From Macquaria australasica (taxonomy: Eukaryota > Chordata > Actinopteri > Centrarchiformes > Percichthyidae), in NCBI GenBank assembly GCA_005408345.1, contig SEMN01000699.1, positions 1 through 64,000 of the forward strand: a stretch of DNA of 64,000 nucleotides. Reading direction: 5' to 3'. How positions within the stretch are numbered: position 1 is the first letter of the stretch; each line of letters begins with the position of its first letter. This document shows positions 46,496 through 56,169 of the stretch, piece after piece. The notes under the pieces were generated by a model that worked only from the letters and a program-made list of their open reading frames with translations, searched no databases and was not told the origin of the DNA. The position numbers and the translations under genes were made by a program.

Positions 46496-47257
46496 TTACC
46501 ATATAATGAATAAAATATTATGCAATAATCTTTGATGCATTCAGCTTGTTATCTTCTGCTCCCAAAGAGCAAAGACAGCGTAATATTGATAATAAACTTT
46601 ATTTATAGGTTACAGCACTTTTCAAAACAAGGTTACAAAGTGATTTATATGGTTGAACCAGGTTTAAAATATTTCAGGAGGCAATGAGGCAAATTAAATC
46701 AGACAAATAAAAATGATACAAAATAATAATAATAGTTTAATTACGTGAGTATTTTTATTTTATGCTACTACAGGCACATTTATTTTTTTGTTTTCTCCAG
46801 TCTGTATTCCCATTTCAGTTTTTTCTTTTAATGATCCCCTCAAAGTTATTGAACACAGAAACACGGACTCTCCTGGACAATAACGATCACACAGGTTTTT
46901 GTTCTGACCACCAGGTTAAGGTCAAAATACCCATGAGCCTCGGCTGCCGTTGCTATGGAGAGGAAGGTGTGAATCAGAGCTGCCGTGAATTCAAAAAGCT
47001 TCGTTGTTGAATTCGTAAACAAACCACGTCGCTACAGCAGCTGAATTCATCCAAAACTGACCCAGAATCAGAAAGTGAGCTCATTAAAGCAGAATGTTGC
47101 TGTTCTGTGTGTTTTCATCATCAAAGGCAACGGAATGGAGCCAACCATGACGCTGAATGATGCTTTAACGCAGGATTCTAGATCTCTGCCTGAACACCAG
47201 TAAGTGAACCTCTGAACCCCAACAGAGTACATTAACTCGTATCTACACACAAGTGTC

Positions 47258-47396
47258 GAGTACAGTCAAGTAGGATCTACTACAGAGACATCTACAGTCT
47301 GCTACAGAGACAACTACTCTGCTACAGACAACTAACGTCTACAACAGGCAACAACAGTCTACTACAGTGACAACTATAGTCTACTACAGGCAGTGA
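47258..47396 (+). repeat. Minisatellite of CTACAG/ACAACTACAGTCTACTACAG units immediately 5' of the coiled-coil ORF
   Basis: Degenerate units of about 20 bp (tctactacagtgacaactac type) run up to the ATG at 47398. They would form the 5' leader if the ORF is transcribed from upstream. Confidence 0.7.
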
Positions 47397-47397
47397 C

Positions 47398-48213
47398 ATG
47401 GATCGAAGAAACAACCCAAGAAACAGGGTTAGATATGTTGACGCTGCTCCTCGGGGCAGCCCAGCACCTCAGCCGGACGTACGCAGTCTGCAATATGATC
47501 TTCATAACGCTCACCGGGAGATCAATCGCCTGAAAGAGCGGATGGACAACCTGTTGCAACAAAACCATAAATTACTGGCTGAAAAAACAAAGATTTCCAA
47601 CCAGAGCCACAATGATTCACTGAAAATAAGCAAGTTGGAAGGGCTTTTGGAGATCAGGGAAAAGCAGTACAAAGAGCAATACAAAAAGAGCTCCGAGACC
47701 ATCTCAATGCACGAGTCACAGACCGCCCTCCTCAAGAAAAGTCTCCAGGATGAGCAGGTGACTCTCACCGAGTACCCGATCAAGCAGGAGTACAGCCTGC
47801 TGGCAGGAAGACTGGAGGCAAAGAAACAAGAACAGATGTCCAATGCAACTTTTGAGCAGAAGCTCAACCAGAAGGACAATGAAATCCTGGAACTCAGGAA
47901 TGAGAAGCAGGGTCTCTCTCAGAAGCTCATAGAAGCCACAAACAAGCTGTTCAGTCAAGGAGCCGAATATCTCAACAACAACAAATCCTGGCAGACAAAA
48001 TACGACGCTCTGGAGGAGAAGCTCAGGAAGGAGCTGGCCAAGAAAGAACAGACCTGGGAAACCAGATCAAAACAGCTGGAGGAAGAGAACAAAGAACTGG
48101 CCCTTAACGGACAGACCTGGGAAACCAGATCAAAACAGCTGGAGGAAGAGAACAAAGAACTGATCCAGGTGGAGGAGGCTGCTGGGTGTTCAGCTCAGGC
48201 TGGACAACAGTAG
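47398..48213 (+). CDS. Unrecognised single-exon coiled-coil protein (271 aa)
   Basis: I do not recognise a named family. The ORF starts with a basic head, MDRRNNPRNRVRYVDAAPRG, and a Pro-rich SPAPQPDV. From about residue 30 to 255 it is nearly all charged heptad sequence (INRLKERMDNLLQQNHKLL, LRNEKQGLSQKLIEATNKL), predicting a long coiled coil. There is no signal peptide or membrane segment. A 21-residue unit, QTWETRSKQLEEENKEL plus four linker residues, is repeated twice near the C-terminus (DNA period 63 bp, starting at 48048 and 48111). The C-terminus is AAGCSAQAGQQ. A GATCCAG|gtggag donor-like site just before the stop means a spliced, longer product is possible. Codon-level sense with no stop over 816 bp, and third-position variation in the repeat, argue for a real gene or young retrocopy. 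Confidence 0.65.
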   Translation: MDRRNNPRNRVRYVDAAPRGSPAPQPDVRSLQYDLHNAHREINRLKERMDNLLQQNHKLLAEKTKISNQSHNDSLKISKLEGLLEIREKQYKEQYKKSSETISMHESQTALLKKSLQDEQVTLTEYPIKQEYSLLAGRLEAKKQEQMSNATFEQKLNQKDNEILELRNEKQGLSQKLIEATNKLFSQGAEYLNNNKSWQTKYDALEEKLRKELAKKEQTWETRSKQLEEENKELALNGQTWETRSKQLEEENKELIQVEEAAGCSAQAGQQ

Positions 48214-48520
48214 CTCCCTCTTCCTCCCCCCTTCACCTCTCCACCCTCTTTCCACCCTCCAACCTCCTTCATCTCCTTCACCCCCTCTTTCCATCCTCCC
48301 TCCATTCTACACTCCACCCCTCCTCCATCTTCCTCACCCTCTCTCCTTTCCACCCTCCACCCTTCCTCCCTCAGCCTCACCCCTACCCCTCCTCCATCTC
48401 CCTCTTTCAACCCTCTCTCCATTATACCCTTCATCCTCCTCCACCCCTCCTCCATCTCCCTCACTCCCTCAGTCTTTCTACCCTCCATCTTCCTCACCCT
48501 CTCTCCGCCTAGACCTACTT
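48213..48520 (+). repeat. Pyrimidine-rich minisatellite directly after the coiled-coil stop codon
   Basis: About 300 bp of almost pure C/T on the plus strand, built from degenerate tccaccctcc, ctccatcttcctcaccctctctcc and ttcatctcc units. It makes long spurious reading frames on both strands. Confidence 0.85.
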
Positions 48521-49322
48521 TCAGTAGCCTAATTTTCTGATAATACTTCTGCAGGCTTCTTTTATTTAGGTAGAAAGGACCTCTGACTTCTGAAACTGAA
48601 CCCATGCCCTTCAATATAGGCCCATAACAGTCTTTATAGTTAGGCTACATTAAGTGTTTCAGTGGTTTCATTTAAAATCACATTTGCCTCTATCGTGAAT
48701 GAATAAATCTACACGTGCACAAGGGTGTAATCAATTCTTTGTTCAGTTGTAAATATAATGTAGAAGTTCTAACTCTTCCTCTGTAACACTGATGCACTAA
48801 CTGTCCACTGATGTGTCACATAGACTTTAACCTTTAAGAGTTTAGAGTTTGATGCATCTTCCATTTTTCAAAGATGCAACTTTACATGAAATCATAGCAG
48901 GACAGCAGGACATTATGGCTTTAAACTTACATCTCTTTACAGCTGAAAAAACCCTTTTGAAGAACTACTTTTAGCTATTTACATTGTAATCTAGAAATAA
49001 TACAAATGTTTGACTTTTATATTGGTTTAGGCCTCCTGTATTATGTGTGTCCCATATTCAATTTACCATCCCATGTGGAAATGAGGTGCAGAAAAAGATA
49101 TTGCAATAATCAGATCGCCTTTTTTCCCTAATTTTATGTTTTTAGAGCATGAAAAAGATTGCAAAAATGTGCCATTTAGATCTGGGCAAGACCTGAAAAT
49201 TCAACTCAAACCATACTTTGAATTGTGCTGCTGTTGGTGTGTTGTGGATATTCGTCCACTAGAGGGCAGAACTCACTTTCCTTTACTCTCCTGCTGCTCT
49301 GAAGACTTCACAACATCCTGTT

Positions 49323-49387
<65 letters not shown>

Positions 49388-49399
49388 ACATCACCAGTG
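48521..49399. other. Intergenic, non-coding
   Basis: AT-rich unique-looking DNA with a (GT)n microsatellite at 49325-49382. No ORF of note outside the repeat. Confidence 0.5.
49325..49382. repeat. (TG)n microsatellite
   Basis: About 29 uninterrupted units. Confidence 0.97.
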
Positions 49400-50234
49400 G
49401 TGGACAAGTCAATGCCACAAAGTAAAAACATTTAATGCAAACATTTACACTTCTGACTAACAGTACGTCGACATGCATTCATCATGCTTACTGCTGCAGG
49501 ATTAATGTGCCATTATGACTTGATGGAAAAAGACAACACACAGAGCCAAACACAAAACATTTAAGAAATTTAACAGATTTTTTTTTTTGTTACTGTCAGA
49601 GGAAAAGTTCATATCTCTAATTTTGTGGATTTTCCAATAATGAATTAACTAATTGTCTCAACCTGGCCTGTTTTTCTTTAAAGTCAGTAAACGTTGGCTT
49701 TTCTCTTCTTCCTCATTCCCATTATGTGCTTTCATTGAATCAGTCTTTGCTGTATTATTCATGCAGACAGACTAATTAATTAATTGAGTTTATTTGTCTT
49801 ATATTACTCTCGTATTATGTTTTATGTCTCTGTAGCAGGTATCCTGGTTGTAAATCTCTGAGGATCCGATGGGAAACAATGAATAAACAGATCAGGCGAC
49901 TGTGAAATCAATATGTTATAATGGTCTTAACGTGATGCTGAATATGTTAAAGACGAGAGGGTAAATATACTTTAGGCGCTGAGGGTCGCCATCTGCAGCC
50001 TCAGTCTCTCTGAGCGACAGCAGCAGAGGACCTGGATGATGTGAGCGCGTCTCCTGCAGGAGTCTCTCCCTGCTGGGTTTGTTTTTTGGAACTGCAGGAG
50101 GATTTCTTTCTTTTTGTCTGCTGGAAACACAAGCAGAGAGTTGGAGTGGAGACGCGCTGCAGGTGATGGTGGAAAGAGGATGGGAGCGACAAGTTGAGAC
50201 GGATATGGCACCGAGGGCGTGAGTCTGGCTATCC
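49400..50234 (+). other. Presumed 5' flank/leader of the dopamine receptor gene
   Basis: No ORF of note. It becomes GC-richer from about 49980. No clear TATA box or Inr could be assigned. The ATG at 50235 (tatccATGg) has G at +4 and a pyrimidine at -3; it is the first in the long frame. Confidence 0.35.
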
Positions 50235-51632
50235 ATGGAGAGTTTTCATAATGAGAGCCAAAACCAGGATCACCGGGACCACCTGGACCAGCTGGACCAG
50301 CACCAGGTGGTCACAGCGGGAGCGGACAGCCCCGGGCCGGGTGGAGGTCTCAGTCTCCGCGCGCTGACCGGCTGCGTCCTGTGCGTCCTGATCGTGTCCA
50401 CCCTGCTGGGTAACACTCTGGTTTGCGCCGCGGTCATCAAATTCCGCCACCTGCGCTCCAAAGTCACCAACTCCTTCGTGATCTCTCTGGCGGTGTCCGA
50501 CCTGTTCGTGGCCGTGCTGGTGATGCCCTGGAGGGCGGTGTCCGAGGTCGCCGGCATCTGGCTCTTCGGACGCTTCTGCGACACCTGGGTCGCCTTCGAC
50601 ATCATGTGTTCCACCGCGTCCATCCTCAACCTGTGCATCATCAGCATGGACCGCTACTGGGCCATCTCCAGCCCGTTCAAGTACGAGCGCAAAATGACTC
50701 GCAGGTTCGCCTTCCTGATGATCGGGGTCGCCTGGACTCTCTCCATCCTCATCTCCTTCATCCCCGTGCAGCTCAACTGGCACCGCGCGGATGCGGACAG
50801 CTCGACGGCTGACAACCCGGACGACTGCAACGCCAGCCTGAACCGGACTTACGCCATCTCCTCGTCCCTCATAAGCTTCTACATTCCCGTGGTGATCATG
50901 GTGGGGACGTACACGCGCATTTTCCGCATCGCGCAGACCCAAATCAGACGGATCTCGTCATTGGAGAGGGCGGCAGGGCCCCGTGCGCAAAACCACCGCC
51001 ACCGCGCGTCGACGCACGACGAAAGCTCGCTGAAAACGTCTTTCAAGAGAGAAACGAAAGTTTTAAAGACTCTGTCCATCATCATGGGAGTGTTTGTGTT
51101 CTGCTGGTTGCCATTTTTCGTCCTGAACTGCGTGGTGCCTTTCTGCGACCTCGACAAACTCGGAGAGCCGCCGTGCGTCAGCGACACCACCTTCAGTATC
51201 TTCGTGTGGTTCGGCTGGGCCAATTCGTCCCTGAACCCGGTCATTTACGCCTTCAACGCCGACTTCAGGAAGGCCTTCTCCACCATCCTGGGCTGTAATA
51301 AATACTGCTCCACCTCCACGGTGGAGGCCGTGGACTTCAGCAACGAGCTGGTGTCCTATCACCACGACACCACCATGCAGAAGGAGGCCTGCGCCATGCC
51401 GGGCCCCGGTGCGCAGAGACTTATTCCGCCGCCGCACACAGGAGGAAACCTGGAGCAGAACTTTGACAAAGTTTCAGTCCTTTCAGATGATTCCCGCAAC
51501 CACAGCAACTTACTGCTGCCCGCCATCCTGCAGTACGAATGCGAGGCGGAGATTTCTTTAGACATGATTCCCTTCAACTCCTCCGGACCCACCGACTGTT
51601 ATGTTATTCCGGGTCAAATCCAGGACCTGTGA
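50235..51632 (+). CDS. D1-class dopamine receptor, D(5)-like / D1C type, complete single-exon GPCR (465 aa)
   Basis: A seven-helix amine receptor at the plasma membrane, expected to couple to Gs and raise cAMP on dopamine binding. Visible landmarks are N60 in TM1, D89 in TM2, the ligand-binding D122 in TM3 (WVAFDIMCSTASI), DRY at 139-141, serines 210, 211 and 214 in TM5, CWLPFF (290-295) in TM6 and NPVIY (334-338) in TM7. A C115-C198 disulfide is expected. Glycosylation sites are N6, N199 and N203. Palmitoylation cysteines are likely at 354 and 358. RRISSLERAA and FKRETKVLKTLS are D1-class signatures. The second extracellular loop is short, unlike mammalian D5. VDFSNELVSYHHDT and the terminal GQIQDL agree with my memory of the Fugu D(5)-like receptor, which other workers place in the D1C group. 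Lack of introns is normal for D1-class receptors. Confidence 0.95.
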   Translation: MESFHNESQNQDHRDHLDQLDQHQVVTAGADSPGPGGGLSLRALTGCVLCVLIVSTLLGNTLVCAAVIKFRHLRSKVTNSFVISLAVSDLFVAVLVMPWRAVSEVAGIWLFGRFCDTWVAFDIMCSTASILNLCIISMDRYWAISSPFKYERKMTRRFAFLMIGVAWTLSILISFIPVQLNWHRADADSSTADNPDDCNASLNRTYAISSSLISFYIPVVIMVGTYTRIFRIAQTQIRRISSLERAAGPRAQNHRHRASTHDESSLKTSFKRETKVLKTLSIIMGVFVFCWLPFFVLNCVVPFCDLDKLGEPPCVSDTTFSIFVWFGWANSSLNPVIYAFNADFRKAFSTILGCNKYCSTSTVEAVDFSNELVSYHHDTTMQKEACAMPGPGAQRLIPPPHTGGNLEQNFDKVSVLSDDSRNHSNLLLPAILQYECEAEISLDMIPFNSSGPTDCYVIPGQIQDL

Positions 51633-54587
51633 GCACCCAGAGGTCTGAAACAATAAATACTTGTGCATGATGCAGGGCCCCTGTTCAGATTTGTGCCTCC
51701 TGATTCATCCTGGCCTCCCTCCATATCATGCACCAGGGAGCAGAGGTGCTTGACCTCTGACCTCCTGCTGCAGGTGCCAAAATGATCTGAGTCAGCTGAC
51801 CTCTTTGGCTTGTGAGCCCTCAAAGCAAAGTGGTGGTTTTATTGTGGATATAAGCAACCAAAGAGTGATGTTTTTTCTCATCAGACTCTTTCATTTAAAG
51901 GATTTTCAGGCCCAGTTTCCTGACCCTTCAGATGTATGTTGGGGCCTCTCTTGGGGTCTTGACCTCCAGGTTGATCTAACTTATCTATATTTTCATAGAC
52001 AGCTGACTGTAAATGTCAACAGAGACACGTATTATTATTGTTTTGTTTTCATGTCATATTATAACTTTATGTTGAAAAAAAACTGGTGTTTTTCCTCCAA
52101 AACATTTGTCAGTTTTGAAATTCAGGTTCAGAAAGTCTGAGTTTAAACTGCGAGGAGATCTGCAGCACAAAGTCCAGATCTTGTATTCCTGTTGAAAACT
52201 AAAACGTGTCATTTATATGCAGCAGGTTTTTCTGTCTCCTCACTGACTGTTAATGAAAGTGTCATTTACTGGATGTTATTAAACCATCTCATGCTGCTAA
52301 CAGCGACTCTGTTCTTAAAACTGATTTTAAAGTTGCTGCAGCAGGTGATGAAATACATGACATGGCATCAGTTAGATATTAACCAACCGATCTTTAAAAT
52401 AAAAGTTTATTGATCTGATTTTGATCAATTTCATTATTTAATGTGACATTAATGTCGTAAAAAATATTCTTACTAATATCTTGATACTAGTTTGAACCAT
52501 TTCGCTTAGTCCTAATTGTTAATTTATAAATATATCAGAAACTGCCCCTGACTTATACTTTATGCCTATAAATGAATTGTACAGTGTTTAAAAATACACA
52601 GACCCGACTGGCTAATTGTCAGTAGCAGTAAAATCCAGTTGTTTGAGTAATGAATTCAGTGATCGAGAGCCATTTTGAACCAGTTGTTTGATGTGAGTGT
52701 TCAGGTTCACTCAGTCACTGAACCTGCCTTTGATATGTCAAAGACGGCCGACAGGAAGAGCAAGGGTAATTAATAACAATTACATCATTAGTTTCAGTGT
52801 TTAATTGCCCCTCCAGGTAATTGCAGGCTGTTTCTGATGGAGAGCTCGTCCATCTCCTGCTGAGACTCAGAGCCAAATAAAATATTAAGCTGAACAAGAG
52901 ACATTCAAGTGTTTGTGTCCATTCAGACTGAATTGTGTTTTGAAGGTCCGTCAGTGTTCCTGTCCAGCCGTGCGGTTAAACTGAAGGTTGTTGAATTATT
53001 TGAGACGACCTCCTCACAGAGGTTTTATCTGCTGGTTATCGGCGAGCAGCACTCAACAAATGCCACACTGGAGTTCCGCTTGTAGCTCCAGCTTTTGCTA
53101 GCTGAGGACAGGCGGCCATGTTGGAGGTCCACGACTCGTGACAATAGCTGAAAAAGTATGAGAGCATTTTTAGACTCAAACATTATCAGATGGAATTGGT
53201 TCTTTTTCCATGTTTGACTGGAAACTGGTGCGTTTCATATCTCATCCAGCTTGTTAGTTTGCTGAAAACTGTATTTTTAAATCATCAGCTATGGCAGTGT
53301 TGGTCGGTCTGTCGGTCCACCACTTTGGTCCAGACTGAAACATCAACAACTATTATGGGATGGATTGTGATGAAATGTGGTTCATCGTTCATGTTCCCCT
53401 CAGGATGAACTGTAATAACTCTGCTGACCCTCTGACTCTTCATCATCAGGTCAACGTGTTAATGTGTCCAACACAAATACCTGCAGAACTACAGACGCTC
53501 CCATCAGCCTCAGCTGCTCTCTGTTTACTGCTAACTAGCTAATGTTAGCATGCTAACATGCATGGTAAACATTAAACTGCTTTTAGCAGCATGTTAGCAT
53601 GCTACTGTTAGCAGCCTCACAGTCCTTGTTGAGTTTGTAGAGTAAGAACAGGTTTCAATGTCACTTTGAAGGGACACACACACACACACACATTGCTTGT
53701 GAATATGGCCCTGGGTGGAACAGGTGGAGTGCTGTGATTTTGACTCGATCCAGATGGAGAGGTCAGAGCTGATTAACATTCAGCTTCCTGCCAAACAGAG
53801 AAAGGATGGAGGGAGGAAAGTCTCTTTGCATGAGAAATTAAGTTTTCACATTCAGCACTGCTCAGTTTGATGGAGTGTCTTCTTCCAGTTTCTGAATATG
53901 TGCACCAGACAGTTCAGCTTTCCAAATATTCATCTTTCTACCCATAATCCTTTGTGATTTGGGCCCAAATCCTCACCTGGATGAACAAACTGAACAGGAG
54001 GAAGCAATGAAGGGGTTTAATAAAAGGATCTCAGTCTGCTGTGAATCATTGTATTTACTGTCAGTGTGAACATTCATGTCAACAGAACTTTTGTGCCGAG
54101 TTAAATTAATTTGAATAGAATCATTGATTTACTAATGGAGGAAAAAGTTAATCCATGCTGGTAATTTGGGGTGCATTCGACTTTAGTGAACCAGGTGTAG
54201 AAACTATTGAACGGTCATACTGTACGATTGTATTTCCAGCTGCTGAGATCTGATAACAATGCGAGCCAGACTACCTCCAGGTGTGGTCTGCATTAACAAA
54301 CGTTTCTTTATCCAGAGTGCATTTTAATGCCAGGTGTAAATGAGGATACAGGTGACCAAGTTTCCAAGGTCAGATTTTTATATTTTTAATAACACTTTTC
54401 AAAACTACTGTAAATGGATCCAAGAAGGCTGAAGCTCTGTCAGTTGCCAAGTTCACCCTGCAAAACAACAAAGGTTAGTCATGATGAAACCAGATGTAGG
54501 ATAGCTTAAACTTAAGTTTGCTTTTTACCTCATTAGACCTTTCTACCTCCTTTGGATCCAGTCACTGGTGGAGACTTGTTTGGTGCT
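51633..54587. other. drd1-class 3' flank: 3' flank of the dopamine receptor and intergenic DNA
   Basis: An AATAAA lies at 51650 (caataaatacttg), 18 bases after the stop, and further candidates lie near 52397. Includes family A copy 53285-53615 and a (CA)n tract at about 53675-53692. No other gene seen. Confidence 0.4.
53285..53615 (+). repeat. Dispersed repeat family A, forward copy
   Basis: Begins cactttggtccagactgaaa and runs to the gttagcatgctaacatgcat end. A fragment with the same start is at about 41668-41700. Confidence 0.85.
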
Positions 54588-54812
54588 TCAGTGGCCTTGG
54601 AGGGAAAGACTGGTGGACCTTTCTTGCTCCTGGTAGCCATTTCTGGACTGGAAGATGTAGGATGAAGGCAGCAAAGGGGACGTCTCGCTCACACTCTTGC
54701 GCATCTCATCATTAGAGTCCCAGGGATCAAAGTCCGGGAAAAGGAGAAGTCGGATAGACGGGGCTGGATGCCACCACATCTGAGCACCTCTGTGAGTTCC
54801 CACTGCTAGCAA
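54588..54812 (-). other. Weak candidate exon of unknown gene
   Basis: A minus-strand frame reads FPDFDPWDSNDEMRKSVSET, then SPLLPSSYIFQSRNGYQEQE and a stop after LQGH. It is preceded by an acceptor-like gggaactcacag near 54798. Further upstream on minus, cagcaacaaaaggag|gtgagt-like and a tataaga box (about 55040) give the look of a small gene. The acidic dileucine ETSPLL resembles an endosomal sorting signal. No family was recognised, and the ORF may be chance. Confidence 0.2.
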
Positions 54813-55057
54813 CAGGCTGGCTTTTGTGTGACTAAGAGTCTGTTCACTCTCACCTCAACAACTCACCTCCTTTTGTTGCAGGAAAACAAGCACTGCTGCT
54901 AAATAACAGCAAACACATCCAAGAAACCCTGTAAGAACGTGTCAGGAAAAGCAAGTTATCAGCAGTTTTAGTTACAGCAGCTTATCTTCAGCAGCCTGGT
55001 GGAGGTTGTAGACAAAAAACACATGCTGTGGCTCCTCTGGTCTTATATTGGTTCACC

Positions 55058-55933
55058 ACATGTTATCTGGACTAATTACACTCTTCAATGACACCTGGAG
55101 CCCAATCAGTCCCTGCAGAGGCAAAGGCTGATTCCAGTGGTGGAAGAGAGTATTCAGATCATCATATTTCATGATATTTGTGATAGTATAGCTATACTAT
55201 ACGTAGCTGTCAGATGAATGTTGTGGAGAATTCTGCCCAATGCTTTCTTGTATTTGTCCAGTGATTTATAATTTAATGTTTTATCTTCCGTCCTCAGTGT
55301 GGTGAAATTTATGCTACTAACAACTTGAACATCCCCAAGAGGATAAATAGTGTGTTTAGCCTCAGTGAGTCTGTCCGTCTCTATTGATCGCCTGAACAGT
55401 CATTTAGAAGCCAGTGTTGTGTGAAGGCAGTTGGACTGATCTGAAGTGACTTCAGAGAGCGAATGAAAGAGGCTCCAACACAATCCCAGCCTTCTTCTCC
55501 TGGAGATGAAAGTGGAGTGTGTGTTAGAAACAGCTGTGTTTGTTGTCTGATTTGCTCCCTGACCTTTGACCTCGCTGCCGTGCGGCTGCAGCCACACTTC
55601 CACAAGTGGAACAAAAGCTTCAAACGGTGAGAGGCAGCGTGACTGCAGGAGGAGGAGGAACTCACTGCTGCACTCGATTCAGATGAAGAGTGATCTGTGT
55701 GAGTTAATGTGGCAATGGACACGTTTTCTGCTTTAATTTATCATTATGAAGTAAATGTTGATTGCACAATGTAATGGCTGTAGAATAATGATACCATCGG
55801 CGTTCAGATTGGTTCTCTATAAGCCTCGCTTTCACTGTGCAGGTCCGTCTGCCACCAGGTACGATCTACCTGGACAACGAAGGCTCGATTTATGGCACAA
55901 AGGAAGGGCGTCAACCATTGCAACCAAAACAGG
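55058..55933. other. Intergenic, mostly unique
   Basis: A hAT-like element end (agtggtggaagagagtattc) is at about 55137. Several short ORFs near 55400-55720 have no family resemblance. Confidence 0.4.
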
Positions 55934-55943
55934 AAGAGGATAG

Positions 55944-56037
55944 CCATGGACGTATAAAGAGAACGAAGATAGTGCTTTTACACAAGGTGTTGTGAACTTG
56001 TTGTATAATTGTCTCAATAAAGTTCTTTAAAAAAAAA
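55944..56037 (+). mobile_element. Short poly-A-tailed retro-insertion with 10-bp target duplication
   Basis: aagaggatag occurs at 55934-55943 and again at 56038-56047. Between them lie about 94 bp ending in an AATAAA signal (56017-56022), ten bases and a poly-A run. This is the layout of a 5'-truncated mRNA end copied by LINE machinery. The source transcript was not recognised. Confidence 0.65.
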
Positions 56038-56114
56038 AAGAGGATAGGCTTTTGTTTTCCCTGTAGCTACTGGTAGCTATCCCCAGCTAGCAGAAATGGC
56101 AGACGATGAAACAA

Positions 56115-56169
56115 CCGGAGTAACTGTGGAAACTCTACCTGGCAGGTAGAGTTTCCACAGTTACTCCGG
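56115..56169. repeat. Perfect 26-bp inverted repeat with 3-nt loop
   Basis: The arm 56115-56140 (ccggagtaactgtggaaact...) is the exact reverse complement of 56144-56169, with loop ggc. Outside the arms, acaa and ttgt nearly continue the pairing. Confidence 0.97.

Noticed and set aside
48195..48614. 139-codon minus frame, Gly/Glu/Arg-rich
   Set aside because: A translation of the pyrimidine-rich minisatellite; no non-repeat protein content.
50229..50942. 237-codon minus frame opposite the dopamine receptor
   Set aside because: A shadow of the receptor gene; the sense strand has every GPCR landmark and GC-rich third positions open the antisense frame.
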